DNA from: Flavobacteriaceae bacterium
GTDB lineage: Bacteria > Bacteroidota > Bacteroidia > Flavobacteriales > Weeksellaceae
NCBI GenBank assembly: GCA_031273305.1
Contig: JAISSC010000225.1
Span: 1 to 64,000 of the forward strand
DNA: 64,000 bases
Direction: 5' to 3'
Below are positions 16,049 through 25,062 of this stretch, piece by piece. Position 1 is the first letter of the stretch. Each line of letters opens with the position of its first letter. The position numbers and the translations under genes are program-made. The notes beneath the pieces were generated by a model, which saw nothing but the letters and a program-made list of their open reading frames with translations, was not told the DNA's origin and made no database searches.

Positions 16049-16799
16049 TAATCAACCCTTAGTATCAATTATCACCGCTTGCTATAATTCTGAGAATTTT
16101 ATTACTGATACAATTGAATCCGTATTGAAGCAAACTTACACAGATTGGGAATGGATAATTATTGACGATCACAGTAAAGACAACTCCGTTGAAATTATCA
16201 AAAGATATACTGATGATAGAATAAAGCTAATTTTATTAGATGAAAACCATGGAGCAGCAAAAACCCGGAATTATGGGATAGAAAGAGCAAGAGGACGGTA
16301 TATAGCTTTCATAGACAGCGATGATATATGGCTTCCTAATGCTCTGGAGGAAAGAATTAATTTCCTGAAAAATAATAATGAAGAGGCAGTATACACATCG
16401 TATAAAAGAGTGAATGAAAAATTAGAATCCTGTCTGGATGATTTTATCGCTGAGGATAATATCACTTACAACCGATTATTGAAGAATTGTCCTGTTTTTA
16501 TTTCCACTTTAGTATATGATACCCAAAGAATTGGAAAAATTTTTATCCCTGACGTACGCAGAAGAGAAGACTATGCCATGATCTTAAACTTATCAAAAGT
16601 TGTAAGAAAAATAAAAGCTATCCCCCGATCTTTGGTAATATACAGAATTAGAAATAATTCTTATTCCAGAAATAAATGGTTGATGTTTAAATTACAATTT
16701 TTTGTGTATTATAAATTTTTAAATTTATCTTTGTTCAAATCTTTATACTACACTACCTTGTGGGCATTTAATGGATTAAAAAAATATGGAAGGATTTGA
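16041..16799 (+). CDS. glycosyltransferase family 2
   Basis: A second GT-A sugar transferase of the locus, 252 residues long. It opens VSIITACYNSENFITDTIES, has IDDHSKDNS and the DxD-type AFIDSDDIWLPNALEE, and a region ending RRREDYAMILNLSK typical of GT2 family members related to teichuronic and O-antigen transferases. The C terminus is hydrophobic and aromatic (FVYYKFLNLSLFKSLYYTT). It overlaps the next gene by 14 bases, so the two are translationally linked. The sugar added is unknown. Confidence 0.9.
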   Translation: MSNNQPLVSIITACYNSENFITDTIESVLKQTYTDWEWIIIDDHSKDNSVEIIKRYTDDRIKLILLDENHGAAKTRNYGIERARGRYIAFIDSDDIWLPNALEERINFLKNNNEEAVYTSYKRVNEKLESCLDDFIAEDNITYNRLLKNCPVFISTLVYDTQRIGKIFIPDVRRREDYAMILNLSKVVRKIKAIPRSLVIYRIRNNSYSRNKWLMFKLQFFVYYKFLNLSLFKSLYYTTLWAFNGLKKYGRI

Positions 16800-17898
16800 T
16801 ATACGAGAAATTAAAAACATTTTAGGACTAGACAGTTTTTATTTAAAGTGTTCTATTGGTATTATTGGTGCTTTTCTTATCACTTACCTTTCTATTCCTA
16901 AAATCATACGAGTTTCTTATAAAAAGAATCTGACTGCTCAACCCGAAAAGAGAAGTTCTCATAAAAGAAGGACCCCAAATTTGGGGGGAACGGCTGTTTT
17001 TTATTCTGTTACCATCATGTCTTCTATTTGTGCTTATGAATTATTTTCTACTTATATATTCTTATTTGCAGCGATTATTATACTCTTTTTCATCGGTTTA
17101 ATGGATGATATATTAGTTGTGGCTCCAGATAAAAAATTTTATGCCCAGATTGTTGCCGCCTTAATGATCTCAGTAGGTTCTAATGTACGGATTGGGCATT
17201 TTTTCGGCATCCTGGGGGTAGAATTACTTCCCTACTGGCTCAGTATAACCTTTACTGTATTTGTTTTCATATTTTTAATCAATGCTTTTAATTTGATTGA
17301 CGGGATCGACGGATTAGCCTCAGGAATAGCCATTGTGGTTTGTGGGGCATTTATCTTTACTTTCTGGCGTTTAGGAAGGCTTAATTACCCTATGGTAGTA
17401 TTGGCTTTAACAGTAATAGGAAGCCTTTTAGCATTTCTCAGGTTCAACTTATCTAAAAAATATAAAATATTTATGGGCGATACCGGGTCTATGATTGTAG
17501 GATTTTTGTTATCCTTCATGGGTATAAAATTCTTAAACTTATTTCTCCTACAATATCCTTCCGGAACACCGGTATATCACCTGCAATCTGCTCCTGCCAT
17601 TGTTGTTGCTATACTGATTATTCCTATTATTGATACCATCGTAGTTTCTTTAATAAGAATCTCCAAAGGAAATTCTCCCTTTAAAGCTGATAAAAATCAT
17701 ATGCATCACAGGTATTTACGATTAGGGCTCAACCATAAGCAGGTAACTATAATTATGGTATCGGAAAATGCCCTTGTTATTTTACTGGCCTATTTTTTAA
17801 GGCATACAAATGTACATTTGCTACTTCTTATTGTATTAGGGTTAGGGCTTGCGTTTTCACTTCTTCCTCTGGTATTCATGAAAAAGATTAAATCATAA
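16786..17898 (+). CDS. WecA/TagO-like phosphosugar transferase
   Basis: This polytopic enzyme of the MraY/WecA superfamily (370 residues, about eleven segments) moves a sugar 1-phosphate from UDP-sugar onto undecaprenyl phosphate and so starts glycan assembly. Landmarks are the HKRRTPNLGG stretch (about 60-69), FIGLMDDILVVAPDKKFYAQ (the Asp-Asp motif, about 102-121), the NAFNLIDGIDGLASG motif (about 166-180), FMGDTGSMIVGF (about 226-237) and the His-rich loop DKNHMHHRYLRLG (about 302-314). The placement after two glycosyltransferases and before the aminotransferase is typical for a complete surface glycan cluster. Confidence 0.92.
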   Translation: MEGFDIREIKNILGLDSFYLKCSIGIIGAFLITYLSIPKIIRVSYKKNLTAQPEKRSSHKRRTPNLGGTAVFYSVTIMSSICAYELFSTYIFLFAAIIILFFIGLMDDILVVAPDKKFYAQIVAALMISVGSNVRIGHFFGILGVELLPYWLSITFTVFVFIFLINAFNLIDGIDGLASGIAIVVCGAFIFTFWRLGRLNYPMVVLALTVIGSLLAFLRFNLSKKYKIFMGDTGSMIVGFLLSFMGIKFLNLFLLQYPSGTPVYHLQSAPAIVVAILIIPIIDTIVVSLIRISKGNSPFKADKNHMHHRYLRLGLNHKQVTIIMVSENALVILLAYFLRHTNVHLLLLIVLGLGLAFSLLPLVFMKKIKS

Positions 17899-17901
17899 AA
17901 A

Positions 17902-19020
17902 GTGCATAAAAACAACAAAATATATTTATCTCCTCCATGTGTTGATGATGCTGAAATAAAAAATGTCTGCGATGCTTTACATAGCGGCTGGATTTCTCCT
18001 CTGGGATCATTCACTGATGATTTTTCCAACAAATTATCCCGCTATTTTAAGAAGAAGGTATTGCTTACCAATAGTGGGACATCAGCCATTCATCTGGCGT
18101 TAAGGCTTTCCGGAATAAAAGAGAACGACTATGTTTTGTGTTCTGATTTCACTTTTGCCGCCACAGCTTTTCCTATACTATACCAAAAAGCAATACCTGT
18201 ATTTATCGGGTCTGAAAAAGAAACATGGAACCTTTCTCCTGAATTTCTGAATGAAGCTCTTGCGGGATTAAAGAAAAAGAACATTCATCCTAAAGCACTT
18301 GTCATTGCTCATGCATATGGAGTAGCAGCTCAAATGGATAAAATCATAAACCTGTGTAAAAAGCATAATATTTTACTTATCGAAGATGCTGCGGAGGCCT
18401 TAGGTTCCTTATATAATGGCACCCCTCTGGGGAAATTAGGCGATTATGGAATAGTCTCATTTAACGGAAATAAGATTATAACCTGTTCTACCGGAGGTGC
18501 TTTGATATTACCCGACGATGATAAATACCTGTACGCACAAAAGTTAGCTACTCAGGCTAAAGAAAAAGCCGATTATTATAAACATGATGAACTGGGATAT
18601 AATTATGCCCAAAGTAATATTCTTGCGGCGATAGGAAATGCACAATTCGATAAATTAAATAAAAAAGTAACCCGCCGAAGAGAAATATTTAACTATTACC
18701 TCTCTTTTTTCAAGGATAAAATAGAGGTTAGTTACCAAAAGGAATATAAAAACAGTTTTTCTAACCGGTGGTTGAGTTCCTTTATCTTTCCCGAATCCGT
18801 AAATAAAAAAATAAAAGAATCTTTAAAACAAAATAACATAGAATGCCGTTACTTATGGAACCCATTACATAAACAAAAAGTTTTTAAAAACTATCTGTTC
18901 TATGGGGATAAAAAACTGGAAAAACAATTATTTGAACAAGGAATAAGTCTTCCTTCCGGTGATAATCTGGGAAATAAAGACCTACAAAAAATCACCGGTA
19001 TTTTAGAAAAACATCTTTAA
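17902..19020 (+). CDS. DegT/DnrJ/EryC1 family sugar aminotransferase
   Basis: This is a PLP-dependent enzyme (372 residues) that transfers an amino group onto a nucleotide-linked keto sugar. It starts with GTG at 17902. Landmarks are the LTNSGTSAIHLALRL stretch (about 54-68, phosphate cup), LCSDFTFAATAFPI, ALVIAHAYGVAAQMDKI, LLIEDAAEALGS (PLP-ring Asp), and SFNGNKIITCSTGGAL with the Schiff-base Lys in NGNKI. It resembles PglE-type UDP-4-keto-6-deoxy-GlcNAc aminotransferases. The neighbouring CapD-like dehydratase would supply its substrate, so the surface glycan probably contains a 4-amino-4,6-dideoxy sugar. Confidence 0.88.
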   Translation: MHKNNKIYLSPPCVDDAEIKNVCDALHSGWISPLGSFTDDFSNKLSRYFKKKVLLTNSGTSAIHLALRLSGIKENDYVLCSDFTFAATAFPILYQKAIPVFIGSEKETWNLSPEFLNEALAGLKKKNIHPKALVIAHAYGVAAQMDKIINLCKKHNILLIEDAAEALGSLYNGTPLGKLGDYGIVSFNGNKIITCSTGGALILPDDDKYLYAQKLATQAKEKADYYKHDELGYNYAQSNILAAIGNAQFDKLNKKVTRRREIFNYYLSFFKDKIEVSYQKEYKNSFSNRWLSSFIFPESVNKKIKESLKQNNIECRYLWNPLHKQKVFKNYLFYGDKKLEKQLFEQGISLPSGDNLGNKDLQKITGILEKHL

Positions 19021-19029
19021 AACAGGAAA

Positions 19030-20073
19030 ATGCTATTAGAAGACGACATACTAAAAATTAATACTCAAACTATACGTTTTGAAGAATTATTTAATAAGAA
19101 AATTGATTATTCTCCTCAATTTTTTCATTTTTTAAAGAACAAAACTTTACTGATAACAGGAGGGAGCGGCTCTATCGGAACTGTTTTAATAAAACAATTA
19201 ATAGCTCAGGATATTCACCAAATCATAGTATTGGATCACTGTGAATATGGAATTTTTAGACTGGAATTAGTATTCGGGGAAGAAATAAAAAACAAAAAAT
19301 TACACCTGATTTTGGGAGATATTAGAAACTCTACCCTTATTGAAAAAATTTTTTCTTTATTCCCTATACAGATCGTATATCATGCGGCTGCTTACAAACA
19401 CATCAATATTCTAGAAAATAATGTAGACGAATCTGTATCTGTGAATATTGAGGCTTCATTGAATTTAGTAAGAATATCCGGGCAAAAAAATATTGAACAA
19501 TTTGTATTTATTTCTACAGATAAAGCGGTGAACCCCATAAATAAGATGGGAATTTCTAAAAGAATTACTGAACTCCATTTAATTAAACAAATTCTTTCAG
19601 GAAAAACGAATTTGACCATTAAAATCATCCGTTTCGGGAATGTGTTTAACAGTAGTGGCTCCGTTTTTCCCATCTTCAAATATCAAATAGAAAATAAATT
19701 ACCTATTACTCTTACTAACAAGGAAATGAAAAGATATTTTATCTCTAAGTTCCAGGCGGCAAATGGATTAATCCAAATAGCAAATCCCGTAAATGGTTCA
19801 GGAATTTATTTACTAAACATGGGACAACCTTTAAAAATAGGGGATTTATTACAACAATTATTGAAAAAATTAAATCTGGACTATACTCCCAAGATCCTTA
19901 GTAACCCAAAAAAGACAATAAAGTACGAAAAAATTGAGGAAGAATTGTATTTCCCTTTTGAAGAAATTGAAGAAGAAAATCCCAATTATAAAAATATAAA
20001 ACTGGCTAACTATAATTTACCGAAAATAGAACTGGAAATCAAAAATCTTATCCATTTATTAAAAAATAACTAA
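19030..20073 (+). CDS. CapD/FlaA1-type nucleotide-sugar 4,6-dehydratase
   Basis: This soluble short-chain dehydrogenase (347 residues) belongs to the polysaccharide biosynthesis CapD family, acting on UDP-GlcNAc-like sugars. The NAD site is LLITGGSGSIGTVLIKQL (about 39-56). The active-site segment reads FISTDKAVNPINKMGISK, with Met in place of Tyr in the usual YxxxK, as is normal for CapD/FlaA1 proteins. HAAAYKHINILENN is another family mark. It lacks the N-terminal membrane domain of long CapD/WbpM forms, so it resembles FlaA1/PglF's soluble core. It is 9 bases after the aminotransferase and likely makes that enzyme's substrate. Confidence 0.88.
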   Translation: MLLEDDILKINTQTIRFEELFNKKIDYSPQFFHFLKNKTLLITGGSGSIGTVLIKQLIAQDIHQIIVLDHCEYGIFRLELVFGEEIKNKKLHLILGDIRNSTLIEKIFSLFPIQIVYHAAAYKHINILENNVDESVSVNIEASLNLVRISGQKNIEQFVFISTDKAVNPINKMGISKRITELHLIKQILSGKTNLTIKIIRFGNVFNSSGSVFPIFKYQIENKLPITLTNKEMKRYFISKFQAANGLIQIANPVNGSGIYLLNMGQPLKIGDLLQQLLKKLNLDYTPKILSNPKKTIKYEKIEEELYFPFEEIEEENPNYKNIKLANYNLPKIELEIKNLIHLLKNN

Positions 20074-20078
20074 CTTTG
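20071..20078 (+). promoter_or_regulatory. -7 box of the wza-wzc pair, TAACTTTG
   Basis: TAACTTTG overlaps the stop codon of the dehydratase gene and lies 18 bases before ATG 20097. It suggests that the export genes have their own promoter in addition to read-through. Confidence 0.45.
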
Positions 20079-20096
20079 CCAAATATAGTATTTATA

Positions 20097-20924
20097 ATGA
20101 AGTTAAATCAAATCATGTATTTTGTCTTCTGTTCCGTCTTTTTAAGTTCCTGCATAGGGGTAAAAGACTTAAAATATCTTCAACCCAGTGAGAACTTACA
20201 ATTAAATGAATATGGTTTAATCCCTGTTACTTATGAAAACTACAGAATAAAAAAAGATGACATTCTTGCGATGGTACTCATCACTTCTGATGAAAATGCT
20301 TCAAAGTTTTTATCAGAAGAAAATACTACCGTATTCAAAGGAGGAGGAAGTTCAGTAGCAGGAAGTTACGGAACCGGAAATAGTAGATTAAGAACCGGCG
20401 GATTAATTGTAGACCCTAATGGATATATTACTATATACGGATTGGGAGAATTCTATGTTTATGGACTAACCCTCAGAGAAGTAACCAATTTGGTACAAGC
20501 CAAATTAGATCAGGTTTTATATAACGAAGGAAAAGCAGAAGTACGAATGAACTTAGGAGAAATACGATACTATATGGTGGGAGAAATCGGAGCCCCCGGA
20601 GAAAAAATTGAATCATCAACAAGAGTAGACCTACTTCAAGCCATAGCCAAATCCGGAGATTTGACAAGATACGCAGACAGAAAACATATCCGGATAATCA
20701 GAGAATATCCCGAAGGGAAAAAAAATATTGTATTAGATATAACGCGGGATGATATTATGAACTCCCCTTACTTTTACTTACAGTCCGGAGATCAGGTAAT
20801 CATTGATCCATTAAAAGAAAAAATTTCAGGTCTAGGAGGCGGAACTACCATAGGAGATGTTACCCAATTTATGTCTTTAGGAATGTCTGCCATAACAACA
20901 TACCTATTCCTTAAAGGTTTATAA
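20097..20924 (+). CDS. polysaccharide export lipoprotein, Wza family
   Basis: This is the outer membrane channel component for polysaccharide export. ATG 20097 gives 275 residues with a lipobox (LSSC, acylated Cys 19). The Poly_export domain follows at about residues 40-135 (YRIKKDDILAMVLITSDEN, then GGLIVDPNGYITIYGLGEF). A SLBB-type domain comes next (EVRMNLGEIRYYMVGEIGAP, about 150-235). The C terminus has one hydrophobic helix (VTQFMSLGMSAITTYLFLKG), as in Bacteroidota Wza homologues that differ from the E. coli amphipathic helix. It is 10 bases before the Wzc kinase, its usual partner. Confidence 0.9.
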   Translation: MKLNQIMYFVFCSVFLSSCIGVKDLKYLQPSENLQLNEYGLIPVTYENYRIKKDDILAMVLITSDENASKFLSEENTTVFKGGGSSVAGSYGTGNSRLRTGGLIVDPNGYITIYGLGEFYVYGLTLREVTNLVQAKLDQVLYNEGKAEVRMNLGEIRYYMVGEIGAPGEKIESSTRVDLLQAIAKSGDLTRYADRKHIRIIREYPEGKKNIVLDITRDDIMNSPYFYLQSGDQVIIDPLKEKISGLGGGTTIGDVTQFMSLGMSAITTYLFLKGL

Positions 20925-20934
20925 CAATACAATT

Positions 20935-23460
20935 ATGAATTCTACTGAACAGCAGAACATAAATCAATCCAAAACCACTCCTCAAAAGAACAGAATTTCT
21001 GATTTCATGGGGAATAATTTCTTTAGTATAGAAAGATTCATCCGAAGGATAATTAAAAATTGGTATTGGTTTCTAATTGCATTTATAATTGGATGGATCA
21101 TCGCCTTCTTAGTCAACAGATTTTCTGACAGATTCTATCAATCTACCATTACGGTAAGTATTTCTACAGGTACTTCAAGCGTTTTAGCTCCCAGCCAGTC
21201 CATAAATTTTATTTGGGGGGGGAATAGCGGTGCCACACAAGGTGTTTTTTACAAAAAACTATTAACTTCCCGTACCCACAATGAAAACTTGGTTAAATCA
21301 CTGGACTTATTTATAAACTATTACCAAAAAGGAAATGTAAAAACTACTGAGATTGATTATGTAGACGTGCCTTTTAAAATAGTTGTTGATACCGGCTATG
21401 CCCAAGCCCTTCATTCGGATATTAAAGTAGAGGTTCTGCCTAACAATAAATTTAAATTGACTTTTCCCGAAACGCTGGTTGAAAATTGTTTTTACTATCC
21501 CACAGAAAGATATATTACCCGTAAAGATTCCTATAAAAAAGAATTATTAGTTCCCCTAAACACTTGGATCAAAACCAATAATTTAAAATTCAAATTCATA
21601 AAGAATGAAGAATACGTAGGACATTTCGAGGAAAACGTATCTGAATTTGAATTCTATTTTTATCTTTCCAACATTGATCGTGCCGTATCTAAGACTCAAT
21701 CCATGATTAACATAAGTTTCGATGAAGAGCTTCCATCTATTATAATCATCACTAAAAGAGGATTAAGTCTGAATGGCACCATAAACTTTTTAAATAAATC
21801 TGTAGATGAGCTTATAGCAAAACGCTTGGATGATAAAAACAAAGTAAATCTAAATACAATACAATTTATCAAAAATCAGATTGCTATCACAAAGAAAAAA
21901 TTAGATAGTGCCTCCGCAGTATTTCAAAAAGTTCAGCTTGAAAATAAAATATTTTCCATATCTGATGTCAGTATAGACAGAGTCCTATCCAAGATACAAA
22001 CACTAGACCTGCAAAAAGAAGAATTAAAATCTAAAATAGTTGTTTTTAACCAGCTAAAAAGTTCACTATATGGAGACAAACCGATTATAGATGGAATTTT
22101 TGCAGGAATCCCTGACTCCGGATTTGATGCGGCTATTCAAACTATTCAATCCCTTGAACAAGAGAAAAGAGAAAAATTATTGCTGTACAGGTCTAATTCG
22201 GAACCGATAAAAGAACTTGATTACAAAATAGACAATGTAAGAAACAAAGCTATTTCTATATTAAATAATTCGTCAAAAGAATTATTCGACAATATGAAAA
22301 GCATTGACAGTCAAATAAATAATCTGGAAATAGAAATTGAATCCCTCCCGGAAAAAGAACGTCTATTCGTCAATGCACAAAGAGGATATTTATTAAACGA
22401 TGGTATTTATAACACCCTTTTAGAAAAATTATCTGAGGCGGAAATGAGAAAAGCTACTACCATTTCAGATATTAGCGTTCTGGATAAAGCTAAAAACACA
22501 GGACAGGGGCCTATCACTCCTGATACCGGAAGGAATAAAAAACTCTACATCGGAATATCGCTCTTCATTCCTTTCGTGCTTCTATTTTTAATAGAATTAT
22601 TGGACAATAAAATAAAATTAATCACAGATTTAACATCTATTACCAAAATACCACTTGTCGGTATTATAGGAGAAAAAAATATAGATAATAATCTTGCCGT
22701 TTTCACAAGACCCAAATCAAGCATATCTGAGAGTTTCCGGGCTATCCGATCCAATATGAGATTCTTGTTTAATGAAAAAGGAATCTCCGGAGGAAAAGTA
22801 TTTTTAATTACCTCTTCCATCGGAGGAGAAGGAAAAACCTTTGTAGCCATAAATCTGGCATCCGTATTGGCGTTAAGTGGTAAAAAGACTATATTGGTCG
22901 GGATGGACTTAAGAAAACCCAGAATTTTTGATGACTTTAAGATCAGTAACAAAATAGGACTTTCCGGATACCTCTCCGGAAGAAACTCTCTGGAAGAAAG
23001 CATAAAAAGGACTGATTATGAAAATTTAGACATCCTGCCTGCCGGGCCTATTCCGCCAAATCCCGGAGAACTTTTAATTAGTGATGAAAATAAAAAACTA
23101 GTCCAGAGATTAAGAGAAATATATGACTACATCGTAATTGACTCTCCTCCTGTCGGATTGGTTATAGATGCCTATGATCTTATGGATATATCGGATGCAA
23201 GATTATATGTTACACGATGCAATTATACTTACAAACAATTACTAAAGGGAATCGACGAAAAATATACGAATGGAGAAGTAGGTCATATCGGACTTATTTT
23301 TAATGATTATACAAATCCTGAAAGATACGGATATGGTTACGGATACGGATATGGTTATGGGTACGGATATGGGTATGGTTACGGATATGGATATTTTGAA
23401 GAAGATGAAAATTATGATAACTCATTAATTACTCGAATAAAACGATTGTTCAAAAATTAA
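20935..23460 (+). CDS. Wzc-type tyrosine autokinase for polysaccharide export
   Basis: This inner membrane co-polymerase (841 residues) controls chain length and export. It has a cytoplasmic N terminus, a first membrane helix near 43-62, a long periplasmic Wzz-like coiled region to about 535, a second helix near 540-556, and a BY-kinase domain. Walker A is GGEGKTFVAINLA from residue 630, Walker A' is GMDLRKP with Asp 658, and Walker B is IVIDSPP with Asp 736. The tyrosine tail is unusual: residues 798-820 are twelve Tyr strictly alternating with Gly, followed by an acidic stretch EEDENYDN. Cyclic tail phosphorylation and dephosphorylation drive assembly in the family. It overlaps the convergent gene by 11 bases. 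Confidence 0.93.
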   Translation: MNSTEQQNINQSKTTPQKNRISDFMGNNFFSIERFIRRIIKNWYWFLIAFIIGWIIAFLVNRFSDRFYQSTITVSISTGTSSVLAPSQSINFIWGGNSGATQGVFYKKLLTSRTHNENLVKSLDLFINYYQKGNVKTTEIDYVDVPFKIVVDTGYAQALHSDIKVEVLPNNKFKLTFPETLVENCFYYPTERYITRKDSYKKELLVPLNTWIKTNNLKFKFIKNEEYVGHFEENVSEFEFYFYLSNIDRAVSKTQSMINISFDEELPSIIIITKRGLSLNGTINFLNKSVDELIAKRLDDKNKVNLNTIQFIKNQIAITKKKLDSASAVFQKVQLENKIFSISDVSIDRVLSKIQTLDLQKEELKSKIVVFNQLKSSLYGDKPIIDGIFAGIPDSGFDAAIQTIQSLEQEKREKLLLYRSNSEPIKELDYKIDNVRNKAISILNNSSKELFDNMKSIDSQINNLEIEIESLPEKERLFVNAQRGYLLNDGIYNTLLEKLSEAEMRKATTISDISVLDKAKNTGQGPITPDTGRNKKLYIGISLFIPFVLLFLIELLDNKIKLITDLTSITKIPLVGIIGEKNIDNNLAVFTRPKSSISESFRAIRSNMRFLFNEKGISGGKVFLITSSIGGEGKTFVAINLASVLALSGKKTILVGMDLRKPRIFDDFKISNKIGLSGYLSGRNSLEESIKRTDYENLDILPAGPIPPNPGELLISDENKKLVQRLREIYDYIVIDSPPVGLVIDAYDLMDISDARLYVTRCNYTYKQLLKGIDEKYTNGEVGHIGLIFNDYTNPERYGYGYGYGYGYGYGYGYGYGYGYFEEDENYDNSLITRIKRLFKN
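23326..23394 (+). repeat. in-frame TAy-GGn hexamer repeat coding the Tyr-Gly tail of Wzc
   Basis: Eleven and a half units of a degenerate six-base repeat (TAC or TAT, then GGA, GGT or GGG) encode (Tyr-Gly)11-Tyr. Third positions vary, so selection on protein rather than recent slippage alone keeps the pattern. Confidence 0.9.
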
Positions 23461-23896
23461 AACTTTCCACCACCTTATATTCCCATTTAGAATTATCAAA
23501 ATAAAAATAAATATGCTGCAGTCCATTGGTAATAAGCAAATATTTTGCGCAAATCTCCCTGTTGTATCTCGCAGCTTGTTCAAAAACCTCTTTAGTAAGT
23601 TTTATTTCAGGAGCTTTGCATTCTATCAGTAAAAAAGGTACAGCCTTCTTTATGATTAAAACATCCAATCGTTGGGTCTGTCGATTGATTTCTACCTTTT
23701 TTTCAATCAGAATATTCGAATTTGAAATATGATGCAGGCTTTTCAAATATTTAATAATATGTTGCCTCACCCATTCCTCAGGTGTGAGGATTAACCATTT
23801 TTTCCTAACTTCGTCAAAAATATACCAAAGAGAATTACTCTCTTTAATTTGAAAGCTATAACGCTCAGGAAAATTTAAAATCGGAAGCTCCACCAT
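23450..23896 (-). CDS. HsdR N-terminal-like (HSDR_N_2) nuclease-fold protein
   Basis: The 148-residue cytoplasmic protein resembles the stand-alone type I restriction R-subunit N-terminal domain found across Bacteroidota. After LPILNFPERYSFQI and a segment (WLILTPEEWVRQHIIKYL) typical of this family, it carries a PD-(D/E)xK-like core: RLDVLIIKK then FLLIECKAPEIKLTKEVFEQ, where Asp, Glu and Lys (D in RLDV, ECK) are the likely metal and catalytic residues. There is no helicase part. ATG 23896 is preferred to an upstream start because the divergent holA begins 8 bases away. Its 3' end overlaps wzc. Nuclease activity is inference. Confidence 0.8.
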   Translation of the reverse strand: MVELPILNFPERYSFQIKESNSLWYIFDEVRKKWLILTPEEWVRQHIIKYLKSLHHISNSNILIEKKVEINRQTQRLDVLIIKKAVPFLLIECKAPEIKLTKEVFEQAARYNREICAKYLLITNGLQHIYFYFDNSKWEYKVVESFNF

Positions 23897-23903
23897 ATTG
23901 AAT

Positions 23904-24914
23904 ATGAAAGAATATAATAATTTGGTCAAAGATATTAAAAACAAAAATTTTTTACCTATTTATTTTTTAGAGGGGGAAGAACCTTTCTATATCGACAAAA
24001 TAAGCAGATTATTGGAAGAAAACGTTTTGACTGAGGAAGAAAAAGCGTTTAACCAGAATATTATCTACGGAAACGAGACAGATGTAGACCAAATCGTTTC
24101 TCTGGCTAAACAGTTCCCTATGGGGGCTGACAAGCAGTTGATAATAGTAAAAGAAGCAAAAAATCTCGCTTTCGAAAAATCCGAAACCTTTGAAAACTAT
24201 ATAAAAAATCCGCAGCCCTCCACCATACTGGCGATTAATTTCAAATACAAGTCTCTGGATAAACGCAAATCCCTGACCAAATTACTGGGAAAACAAGGAT
24301 ATATCTTTTCCGGGGAGAAACTTTACGACAATCAGGTTCCGGGTTGGATTGGTTCGCTCTGCCAATCTCTGGGAATAGAGATCGATGAGAAATCAAAAGC
24401 CTTGCTGGCTGAATTTTTAGGAACGGAATTATCCCGCATTGACAATGAAATCCGCAAATTACAGATGATTTTAGGCAGTCCAAAAAAAATAACCCCTGAA
24501 ATCATTGAGCAAAATATTGGCATCAGCAAAGAATACAACAACTTTGAGTTAAGGAAGGCTCTTGTAGAAAAAAACATCACCCAAACATATAAAATTATTG
24601 ATTACTTTGAGAAAAACCCGAAAGCCAATCCGATGGTACTTACTTTCGGCACTTTGATTAGTTTATTTACCAATATTCTGATTGTGCACACACTTCCTGT
24701 AAAAACTCCCCAAAATATTGCAAAAGAATTGCGTATCAATCCGTTTTTTGCCAATGAATATCTGACCGGAATCAAAAATTATTCACTAAAAAAAACCACT
24801 GCCTGCATTGCTTACCTTCGAAATGCAGATATGAAATCCAAAGGAGTGAATAGTTCTTCACAGGCTACCACCAAAGACATTTTAATGGAAATGGCATATA
24901 AGATCTTACACTAA
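23904..24914 (+). CDS. holA: DNA polymerase III subunit delta
   Basis: The delta subunit opens the sliding clamp within the clamp-loader complex. ATG 23904 gives 336 residues. The N-terminal NFLPIYFLEGEEPFYIDKIS (about 14-33) replaces the Walker A region of AAA+ relatives, and the clamp-contact region follows. The middle (QVPGWIGSLCQSLGIEIDEK, then ELSRIDNEIRKLQMILG) and C-terminal collar (NFELRKALVEKNITQTYKII) match HolA. Length and order are normal. It shares only seven bases of spacer with the divergent HsdR_N gene. Confidence 0.92.
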   Translation: MKEYNNLVKDIKNKNFLPIYFLEGEEPFYIDKISRLLEENVLTEEEKAFNQNIIYGNETDVDQIVSLAKQFPMGADKQLIIVKEAKNLAFEKSETFENYIKNPQPSTILAINFKYKSLDKRKSLTKLLGKQGYIFSGEKLYDNQVPGWIGSLCQSLGIEIDEKSKALLAEFLGTELSRIDNEIRKLQMILGSPKKITPEIIEQNIGISKEYNNFELRKALVEKNITQTYKIIDYFEKNPKANPMVLTFGTLISLFTNILIVHTLPVKTPQNIAKELRINPFFANEYLTGIKNYSLKKTTACIAYLRNADMKSKGVNSSSQATTKDILMEMAYKILH

Positions 24915-24975
24915 ACTACACAATCATGTCCGTAAAATTTTTTAGGTAAATTTATGATTATTCCAAAACTTTTTA

Positions 24976-24983
24976 TACATTTG
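24976..24983 (+). promoter_or_regulatory. -7 box of the his operon, TACATTTG
   Basis: TACATTTG matches TAnnTTTG and lies 22 bases before the leader peptide start. A TTTATG at 24951-24956 is a poor -33 candidate. Confidence 0.5.
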
Positions 24984-25005
24984 TATCATCAAATAAAAAC
25001 CAAAG

Positions 25006-25062
25006 ATGAACAAATTACATTTACATCATCATCATTTAATAGCTTACGTTCAGGTGAGGTAG
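25006..25062 (+). CDS. hisL: his operon leader peptide
   Basis: The ATG at 25006 opens 18 residues, MNKLHLHHHHLIAYVQVR, ending in TAG. Five of six consecutive codons around the middle are for His (H, L, H, H, H, H), which is the hallmark of a histidine-responsive leader. It lies between a -7 box and a terminator in front of hisG. Ribosome stalling at these codons when charged tRNA-His is scarce would change folding downstream. It is too short for gene finders and likely unannotated. Confidence 0.9.
   Translation: MNKLHLHHHHLIAYVQVR

Noticed and set aside
23326..23394. CRISPR-like or minisatellite array
   Set aside because: The repeats are in frame with Wzc, have no spacers and code for the Tyr-Gly tail.
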